From the NCBI RefSeq assembly GCF_016859285.1, contig NC_053414.1, positions 9,606,517 through 9,670,516 on the forward strand: a stretch of DNA of 64,000 nt, written 5' to 3'. Both the position numbers and the translations under genes were made by a program. A model generated the notes under the pieces. It made no database searches. It was not told where the DNA came from and was given only the letters and a program-made list of their open reading frames with translations. Shown piece by piece: positions 58,401-64,000 of the stretch (its first letter is position 1; every line of letters starts with the position of its first letter). Origin of the DNA: Xiphias gladius (taxonomy: Eukaryota; Chordata; Actinopteri; Istiophoriformes; Xiphiidae).

Positions 58401-61400
58401 GAACTCAAAGCAAAACTACTATATGTCTTTCTAAATGATGTATCATCTGTTTTTCTTCATGTAGGCTGTGAACAACTTTAAGAATGAAACAGGATACACC
58501 AAACATGCACGCAAGCAGGTCCAACATGCATCCCTGCCGCCACCACGCCCTCTGTTGGCCAGGCCTCTGCACTCAAGACAGCAGGACCCACTGCTGGCTA
58601 ATGTCACGCACCCTCCTTCTACAAGTGTAACCACCAGCGCCCCTCAAGCACAGGTCCAGCCCCCTGCACCTACTTCTGCTACTACTGCTGCTCCTACTCC
58701 TCCTCATGTCACTGCTGTCGAAGGTCAAGATGCTTCACCAGCCCCTGCACCTGTTGTTGACCACCATTCTCCCATACACTCCAGCAGCCAGGGTGAACCA
58801 CCCCCACCAGGGTAAGTTTAGTCTTAGATAGTATGTACACCTGCATGAAACCACACACTCAAGACATTACGTTCGTAGTGAAGAGCCATTTTGACTAGTC
58901 ATAATGTGTCTCTTCTTGTTTATGTTGTAGTGAGACAGATCCAGAACCTACTGTGACACCAGGCTCATCAGGTACCTCAGAAAGTGGATCACAGGTGAGT
59001 CCACCTTGATCACCTGATAATGGTGTATTTGTTTGATATGTATTATTATTGTTTTCCCTACCCCTCTTTACACCCTTTACAGATCTATTTCTTCCTCCTA
59101 TTTCTATTGACCCCTGTGACCAGCCTATTTATGCCCCTGGACACGATTTATCCCCCTTCCTCCCAAAAGCCCCAAGCCCATCAGGTAAAGGTGCCTCCCA
59201 TCATCATCTTGGAGGGCTAGAATTTGAATTCAGTCAGACAAAAGAGGCTAGCTATTGTTGTTGTTTCTTCTTTTTTTGTCTTTGGGTCTTCAAGCAACAC
59301 AGCTATTGCTTAATATGACTAAACATCACTCAGAGCTGGGAATATGAATTCAGTCAGATAAAAATTCTGAGCACTGGAGTAGTTTTGAATGTTTCAATGT
59401 TTTTGTTTTTGTATCCACAGAGTTACATCCAAACTGGATGAATTGGAACTTAACAAAAAGAGCTTATAGTACAGAAATCCAAAGAAAGAGCCGAAGAGAG
59501 TATTCCAGGTAAGTCTTTGTCCCACATATCAAAATTGGTTTTAGTTCTTACATTACAAGTGTGTAAGTGGGTTCACCTTTTTTGTCCATTTTTTTTTTTT
59601 TTTTTTTTTTTTTTATGCATAATCTGCTTTCTTTCTCCCTTTGTTTCCTTCTGTTCTTCTCAACCATTTCCCTCTCTAGGTCCCGGTCATACAGTCGCTC
59701 TCCATTCAGCCGTTCTCCTTACACTCGCTCTAGATCCAGATCCAGATCCAGATCGAGATCAAGATCCAGGTCTTACTCTTATTCTCCCAGTCGATCCCGC
59801 TCCCGTTCACGCTCCCATGGCCGGTCATATCCCCGCTCCCCTTATTCCAGACGCAATGGACGCAGCTATGGGCGCTCACGGACAAGGTCCCGCTCCCGCT
59901 CAAGGTCTTATGGCTATCGGCGCTCTGGCTCACCAAGGTCTCCTCCCTCGTATCGGGGTGGAGGCTGGGAGGGAGCAGAAGGAGCAGGACCCTACAGGTC
60001 TAGGTCACGGTCTCGCTCCCCTGGTGGCTACCGGAGCCGTAGCCCTGGGGGACGGAAGCCACCTCCTCGGGAGCTACCACCGTATGAACTGAAGGGACAA
60101 AGTCCTGGAGGCCATGAGCGCTGGGAGAGAGAAAGGTATCGACAGTGGGAAAAGGAGTACGCAGACTGGTACAACAAGTACTACAAAGACTACGACAACC
60201 AACATCCCTCACTGCATCACAGAGGTCGTGGCAGCAGAGACAGGGAGAGGGACAGAATGTCCCCATTATCCAGAGATTACTCCCCCCAGGGGAGAGGAAG
60301 AAGAGGGAGAGAAGAGAGAGGTGCTCTACCTCCTCCATCCTCTTCCTCATCAGGGACCAAGTCCAGTGCTAAAGTCCAAAAGACAAAGAAATTAAAAAAG
60401 AAAAAGACTGGGGAGGAACCAGAACCATCACATCAGTCAGTGGACAGAGGTGATGCTACTCCTGTCAGAGACGAACCAATGGATGAAATACCTTCACTCA
60501 CTAAAACGCCACCCATCTCCTCAAAGCCTCCATCTGGTGCTGCAACCACTAAAGCTCCAGCTTCTAAAAGCACTGCCACACCTGTTAAACCCTCAACAAA
60601 GGCCACATCAAAGACTCAGTGTGATAAGACTAAGAAAGAGAAGGGTCAGAAGGTAAAAGCTAAAGTGAAGACAGAGGGTTTGAAGGTAAAGAGCGAAAAA
60701 GTGAAGAAAAAGACTGGAGAAGGAGTGGTGTTCAAAAAGAGAGACTCTTCATCCTCTTCCTCCTCTGTTGCTAAACCGTTAAAGACCATTAAAGCCAAGC
60801 CAGAAGATGCTTTCAACTCAACTAACCCTAAAAGAGAAAAGAGCAAAAGCTCTGCAGTGAGGCCTCCCTTGCTTAAGACCCCTCCTCTGTCCTCCCAGAA
60901 CCTGCCTCTACCTCATCCCTCTCTTCATGATGGCCCTCGACCTGGCCACGACATTCGAGGGAGAAGAGATCTTCCACCGAGTGGAGGTCTCCTTTCCATA
61001 CCACATCAACACAGACTCCCACTCCTCCACCGACCCCCCTCCCCAGTGGACAGTCGAAGGAGGATGGGAGAGGAGGGCCGGTCTTTACTCGGACCTCCTC
61101 CTGGAAAGCTGAGGAGGATAGATGGGTTAGGGGGTGGTGGTGATATCATCTCCCACTCACACATGTCTCACCAGCCCCCGCTTCACAGACTCCCACCCTC
61201 TTCAGAGAGACCTGGTCTTCTTCCCCTAACAGGGAGCCGTGAGATGGGCCGGGGAGACGCAGATCGGGGGTCCATCAGACCTCTAATGGACCTGCAGGTG
61301 GGTCTGTTGCTCGAGAAGTCCTCTGGGAGGTCATTCCATACAGACACATCTCTTATGTGTACTCTTTTTTTTTGCATTGGTTCAGGATGGCATTTTTATA

Positions 61401-63450
61401 GTTTTACAGTTTAGCCCAATCACTATGCAAATCTCTGTCAGTGGGATGTTTTCTTGAATTTATAAAGAAATTTAACATCGTCACTAGAACTGCCACTAAT
61501 GATTGATTTCGATAACACTTTAAGTCCCCCAATTTACATTGACATTTTAATTCTTTATTAATGTACATTATTTGTCAGCAGTTAAAATTTATCCCATAAA
61601 TTTATCCCATTTTTTTTCTATTACAACTGTTTTATTATGTTGTCATTCATTATCTGTTTATGCACCATCTTCCACTTATGGGTGCCCACAGAACCACATA
61701 TAGTTGTTGTTAAATACATTGATAAAGACTTATATTTGCTTAGAACCACATTATAGTGTGTTTTTTCTGCTTATTGACATATTAATCATAACCATTACTT
61801 ACCAAGTTATTACAGAACTTATTATCATACTTATCAAGTACGGGGTGTTTCTCATGGGGTCTGCAGTTCTGGAAAACTCTTGGAATTGAGTTTTTTTTTT
61901 TTTTTTTTTAAATTAATTAATTAATTTTTTAAGGCTTTCGATGGTATTAACGGCCTGGAAAATCTCCAGTACAATTGTACCACACCTTTGATGTTACATT
62001 AAATTCATATCAATAAATAAGTTATTTTTAATTGGTAAATAAATCCATCCATTAATTCATCCCTTTATGCCACTTATTTGGGTCCAGGTCGTGTATAATG
62101 ATGCAATGATTCTATATTGAATTATTGTTATGAACAGTATGGGAGAAATCGACAAAAATGTGACAGATGTCATTAAATTCATGCACGTGGGGAAATAATT
62201 GTAGGTCATATCATCCCTACTGGTTTTCATTGATATCTTTTATACTTTGGTCAGTATTACAGGTGAAACGAGTATTAAATTGCACACTGTGGTGTTTAAA
62301 AAGGGTCTTTAAGTCTTAAATTTAATTTGGTGAACTCTGCAGAAACCCTGGCTTCTAACAAAGCAAAACCCCCTCAACGTTTTTTTTATATGTTTTTGTC
62401 CAATTCCAGGTGAAGCCACTGACCCAGACGAGGATCAAGTTAAACAGAGATCTAGGGAGAAAAGGCAGCACTGAGACAGCAGTCTCAGACAGAGCACCAT
62501 CAGGTCCTGAGAAGACAACGTCCACTTCGGACCGACCAGCTGCTGCTAACATCTCTGAAGATGACCGACCTAGCAGTACAACAGAAGGATCTGGAAGAAA
62601 GGAGCGGTCTACATCTGCTGAGAGGGCAGTCTCCAGAGAGAGACCAGGGAGTGCTGGAGAGAGACTGCAGGGCTCAGACAGAGAGCAGGACAGAAGTTTG
62701 GGACTGGATAGAGAGCGAGACAGAGCTTCTGGATCAGAAAGAGACAGAGACAGAGGTCTGGGTTCTGACAGAGAGAGGGACAGAGTCTCCGGGTCAGGCT
62801 CACACAGAGCAGCAGTTACAGTGGAGAGAGACACCGAAGGAGAGCGGTCAATGAGGACAGAACGAAGGAACTCCAGTGGTGGAAGTGGAGGAGGGAGGTC
62901 GGTCTGTCTGGATAAAATGACCATCGCTGAGAAATCAGCCACCACCAGGAGACCGGCAGACCATCAGGAGAAACCAAGCATGTCCTCTAAGGAGAGGGGC
63001 GAAGGGTCAGAAAGAGCTGCTAAATCTGATAGGTCTGTTAAATGAATTTCTCTCCTGCTTGTCAAACCACTATCCACATCTGTGACAGAAAAAAAGCATG
63101 ATTTTAGTGGTTTTATCTGTAAACATAGTTGTAATACGTGTAATTATATTATCTCATTTCCTAGGAGTGTGTCCAAGGACAGAACAGAGAGGAGTGTCCC
63201 CTCAGGAGAGAAACCAGCTTCTGCTCAGAGAGAAGGTAATTGGAATCACTTCATGAGTGCATGGGTGTGTGAGGAGATGATAACTTTGATTTTGTCTCGT
63301 GCCATCTAATTATGCATTGATTAAATCTGTGTTCCCATCACTACTCCTTCCTTATCTTCCAGCAGTGAAAGATTCTGAGGGGTCTGTTGTGAAGAGCAAA
63401 CCCAGGATCAGCCGAAAGGCTCTGACAAGCCAAACTGTGAGCTCCAGTAG
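52322..63450 (+). CDS. rbbp6: RB-binding protein 6 E3 ligase/3'-processing factor, 5' part of gene
   Basis: Seventeen exons give an open frame of about 1310 residues, continuing past the window. Domains in order: DWNN ubiquitin-like (1-80), CCHC zinc knuckle (TCFRCGKAGHYIRQC), RING/U-box (LLCPICNDLMTDAVV to ICFTCKQ), Pro-rich linker, SR-rich stretch, conserved ERYRQWEKEYADWYNKYYKD and DATPVRDEPMDE motifs, then Lys/Ser- and Arg/Asp-rich low-complexity sequence. In mammals RBBP6 binds p53 and RB, acts as a ubiquitin ligase and is a DWNN-dependent component of pre-mRNA cleavage and polyadenylation. The linker between RING and SR region is much shorter than in human and its splicing is ambiguous (exons 11-13). 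The missing 3' part should hold the RB- and p53-binding regions. Confidence 0.94.
52725..53290. repeat. 'GCTGCAACTAA' family repeats, copies 7-8
   Basis: GGAGCGATTAGTGGATTGAC to ATAATCATTATTTACAGCTC, then a second diverged copy to AACAATTAATCAATTTTC. Both lie in rbbp6 intron 1. Confidence 0.5.
53769..53868 (+). CDS. rbbp6: rbbp6 exon 2: DWNN domain end
   Basis: The 100-nt exon encodes YTDDEAHIPKHSSVIVRRTP then IGGVKPAGRTFIV, completing the ubiquitin-like fold. Borders are TTTGTAG and GTATGT. Confidence 0.96.
54101..54140 (+). CDS. rbbp6: rbbp6 exon 3
   Basis: The 40-nt exon encodes DRSDTAVVGSSRP, a variable linker. It ends in phase 0 at GTATGTAAAA, which if retained reads V-C-K (see the short isoform). 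Confidence 0.88.
54141..54398 (+). CDS. rbbp6: Alternative end of the DWNN-only short RBBP6 isoform (intron 3 read-through)
   Basis: Reading straight through the exon 3 donor gives 62 more codons in frame (VCKTNPKTTLSPPPL...) to TGA at 54327-54329, with AATAAA at 54393-54398. Exons 1-3 plus this tail make a 164-residue DWNN-only protein. Human RBBP6 isoform 3 (118 residues) is made the same way and, as I recall, its unique tail also starts VCK. The tail after VCK is not conserved. Use of this isoform here is inferred from sequence only. Confidence 0.55.
54399..56801. other. rbbp6: rbbp6 intron 3, remainder
   Basis: AT-rich, with no recognised exon or repeat family. A slightly GC-richer patch near 55200-55450 with AATAAA-like sequence was not identified. 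Confidence 0.5.
56802..56843 (+). CDS. rbbp6: rbbp6 exon 4
   Basis: The 42-nt, phase-0 exon between TTCTGCAG and GTAGTG encodes TDSSPSLSLAQLAK, matching human SSASISLAQLTK. It follows a 2.66-kb intron with no other recognisable gene. Confidence 0.92.
56975..57063 (+). CDS. rbbp6: rbbp6 exon 5
   Basis: The 89-nt exon encodes TANLVDANASEEDKIKAMMS then QSNHEYDPI, nearly identical to human. The donor is GTTAGT. Confidence 0.95.
57213..57309 (+). CDS. rbbp6: rbbp6 exon 6: CCHC zinc knuckle
   Basis: The 97-nt exon encodes YSKKAVGPPPAHYTCFRCGK then AGHYIRQCPMLM: a C-x2-C-x4-H-x4-C knuckle with all four ligands, a likely single-stranded RNA binder. Confidence 0.96.
57459..57601 (+). CDS. rbbp6: rbbp6 exon 7
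   Basis: The 143-nt exon encodes GPKPVRISKGIPQSFM and then KGAMLTSTGEYAIPAID, matching the conserved linker between knuckle and RING. Confidence 0.95.
57801..57973 (+). CDS. rbbp6: rbbp6 exon 8: RING/U-box first half
   Basis: The 173-nt exon encodes EAYAQGKKERPPFVP, an acidic Ser stretch, then DPIPDELLCPICNDLMTDA and VVIPCCGNSYCDDC, the first zinc ligands of the RING/U-box ubiquitin-ligase domain. Confidence 0.96.
58239..58342 (+). CDS. rbbp6: rbbp6 exon 9: RING/U-box second half
   Basis: The 104-nt exon encodes IRTALLDSEEHICFTCKQSD then VSPDNLIANKFLRQ. The last zinc-ligand pair is CFTC, where human has CPTC; both Cys are kept. Confidence 0.95.
58465..58811 (+). CDS. rbbp6: rbbp6 exon 10: Pro-rich linker
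   Basis: The 347-nt exon opens AVNNFKNETGYTKHARKQ, conserved with human, then becomes low-complexity Pro/Ala/Thr (PPAPTSATTAAPTPP) up to GEPPPPG. It ends in phase 2 at GTAAGT. Splicing straight to exon 14 would keep the frame. Confidence 0.92.
58931..58971 (+). CDS. rbbp6: rbbp6 exon 11 (short form; donor choice sets the frame)
   Basis: Encodes ETDPEPTVTPGSS. The 41-nt form ends at the GTACCT donor and keeps exons 12-14 open. The stronger GTGAGT donor 23 nt further on (exon to 58994) puts exon 12 in another open frame, which then meets a stop in exon 13. Neither sequence was recognised in human RBBP6. Confidence 0.55.
59083..59184 (+). CDS. rbbp6: rbbp6 exon 12
   Basis: The 102-nt exon between TTTACAG and GTAAAG reads DLFLPPISIDPCDQPIYAPG then HDLSPFLPKAPSPS when entered in phase 1. 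This Pro-rich stretch resembles the linker before the SR region in other RBBP6 proteins. Confidence 0.6.
59421..59508 (+). CDS. rbbp6: rbbp6 exon 13: altered KLDEF linker
   Basis: The 88-nt exon between ATCCACAG and GTAAGT is open in the frame that joins exon 14 (LHPNWMNWNLTKRAYSTEIQ then RKSRREYSR). Pieces of the conserved human linker appear in order but in three frames: SKLDEL at 59428, KEL at 59457 and IQRKSRREYSR at 59477. This points to small indels in the lineage or in the assembly. Confidence 0.6.
59680..61297 (+). CDS. rbbp6: rbbp6 exon 14: SR-rich and Lys/Ser-rich large exon
   Basis: The 1618-nt exon starts inside an SR block (SRSYSRSPFSRSPYTRSRS, then many SR dipeptides). It contains ERYRQWEKEYADWYNKYYKD and DATPVRDEPMDE, both conserved with human, then Lys/Ser-rich and Pro-rich segments, ending PLMDLQ before GTGGGT. 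It is low complexity but unbroken for 539 codons. RBBP6 SR regions direct it to nuclear speckles. Confidence 0.93.
61298..62409. other. rbbp6: rbbp6 intron 14
   Basis: A 1.1-kb, AT-rich intron; its right part is the dispersed repeat at 62045-62355. The open reading frame of exon 14 runs on for 39 codons past the donor (to 61414), but that part is low quality and not conserved. Confidence 0.7.
62045..62355. repeat. Dispersed repeat related to 12595-12845
   Basis: ATCCATCCATTAATTCATCC, ATTTGGGTCCAGGTC, CTTAAATTTAATTTGG and CTCTGCAGAAACCCTGG. It ends about 50 bases before rbbp6 exon 15, so it forms part of its intron 14. Confidence 0.5.
62410..63032 (+). CDS. rbbp6: rbbp6 exon 15: RIKLNRDLG and Arg/Asp-rich repeats
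   Basis: Opens VKPLTQTRIKLNRDLGRK, matching human AKKIKLNRETGKK, then is Ser/Glu/Arg rich with four 10-residue G-S-D-R-E-R-D-R-like repeats. The frame ends at a TGA 11 nt past the inferred GTCTGT donor (63033). Splicing there joins exon 16 in frame (RSVSKDRTERS); intron retention would add only SVK. Confidence 0.85.
62671..62790 (+). repeat. rbbp6: Coding 30-bp minisatellite in rbbp6 exon 15
   Basis: Exactly four 30-bp units encode 10-residue repeats: GSDREQDRSL, GLDRERDRAS, GSERDRDRGL, GSDRERDRVS. Unit length keeps the frame, so copy number can vary without breaking the protein. Confidence 0.9.
63165..63235 (+). CDS. rbbp6: rbbp6 exon 16
   Basis: The 71-nt exon between TCCTAG and GTAATT encodes SVSKDRTERSVPSGEKPASA then QRE, continuing the Ser/Lys/Glu-rich region. 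The assignment rests on borders and phase. Confidence 0.75.
63363..63450 (+). CDS. rbbp6: rbbp6 exon 17 (last exon in window)
   Basis: The 88-nt exon encodes AVKDSEGSVVKSKPRISRKA then LTSQTVSSSR, ending at GTGAGT. Its acceptor is the tandem CAGCAG, so the leading Ala may be included or skipped. The gene continues beyond the window. Confidence 0.75.
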
Positions 63451-64000
63451 GTGAGTCTGTTGTGCCTCTCAAACCAAATTTCCTTCAGGATAATAATAGA
63501 ATCAAAGTTCATATGAGTAGTTTGCTTGGAAATACACTAGTTTTGGGTCAAAGTTTATTTTCTGTAAGCTGTTTAACTTTAACAGTGGGACAGAAAACAG
63601 ACTTGGAAATACAGATAATTTGAAACTTGTCAATGGTTTATAGTTAGTAGGGATAGGTATCAAAACTCATCATTTCTTTTGGTACCAACCAAAATGCGTC
63701 CCACAAGTATTGAAAACTGTTGAGTACGAAAACCTGACATGAACTATTTTGCCAGAATTAACAATGGTTCGTAATGTCCCCAGTTTTAGACTATTTAGGC
63801 ACAGTTAGTGTGCGGCTGTTAGTGTCAAGACTATATTTAACCGAATAGCTCAACATTTAGTTTTTTGGTAAATGGAATCTATATTCTCATGTAGTATATA
63901 AGTGCATTTTCCAAAATCTTGAACAGTTTCTTTACAATTTGAGGAAAGTTTAAGAGGCCAGTATACTGGCTGAATAGCTGGTTGAACAGCTTTGGAAATA

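Noticed and set aside
59517-60092. 191-codon open frame on + in another frame over the SR exon (Asp/Pro/Ala rich)
   Set aside because: A frame shadow of the SR repeats: DPDPDRDQDP is the shifted reading of the Arg-Ser codons. The RBBP6 frame is supported by conserved motifs.
62355-62945. 196-codon open frame on the - strand opposite rbbp6 exon 15
   Set aside because: Ser/Leu-rich antisense of an Arg/Asp/Ser-rich low-complexity exon; codon bias of the + strand opens the opposite frame. No domain is recognised.

Overview
The window looks like nuclear DNA of a ray-finned fish, probably a spiny-rayed (percomorph) teleost. It has compact multi-exon vertebrate genes, AT-rich introns full of short dispersed repeats of types familiar from teleosts, several Tc1-like transposon relics and many CA/TG microsatellites. 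No virus-like element was recognised. Three protein genes lie on the + strand in the order prkcb - cacng3 - rbbp6, the order I recall for PRKCB-CACNG3-RBBP6 on human chromosome 16p. A cluster of tRNA-Leu(AAG) genes lies on the - strand between the last two.

1-31,021: prkcb (conventional protein kinase C beta), from the second half of the C1A zinc finger to both alternative last exons. Fourteen shared exons (8,299-22,960) encode C1A (part), C1B, C2, the hinge and the kinase domain. Two alternative C-terminal exons follow: beta-II at 23,412-23,564 and beta-I at 30,869-31,021. The first two coding exons are not seen and presumably lie to the left. 31,022-37,766: beta-I 3' UTR, repeats and the cacng3 promoter/leader.

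37,767-44,839: complete four-exon cacng3 (TARP gamma-3/gamma-2 type AMPA-receptor auxiliary subunit), 335 residues, ending in the TTPV PDZ ligand. 44,840-51,340: intergenic; a decayed Tc1-like transposon (about 45,975-46,910) and a tandem array built around tRNA-Leu(AAG), with four full-length 82-nt genes and three broken copies.

51,340-64,000: promoter, long leader and the first 17 exons assigned to rbbp6 (DWNN, CCHC knuckle, RING/U-box, SR-rich region, Lys/Ser-rich region); the gene runs off the right edge. Intron 3 carries an open extension starting V-C-K plus a nearby poly(A) signal, matching the short DWNN-only isoform known in mammals.

The genes are unrelated in mechanism: PKC-beta is a Ca2+/diacylglycerol-activated kinase, the TARP traffics and gates AMPA receptors at synapses, and RBBP6 is a nuclear ubiquitin ligase and pre-mRNA 3'-processing factor. 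The most notable items are the DWNN isoform signature, the tRNA array (one copy has a compensated acceptor-stem change), the frame-fragile exon 11-13 block of rbbp6, and complementary CA/TG tracts around prkcb exon 12. All family assignments rest on remembered protein sequences; no searches were run.
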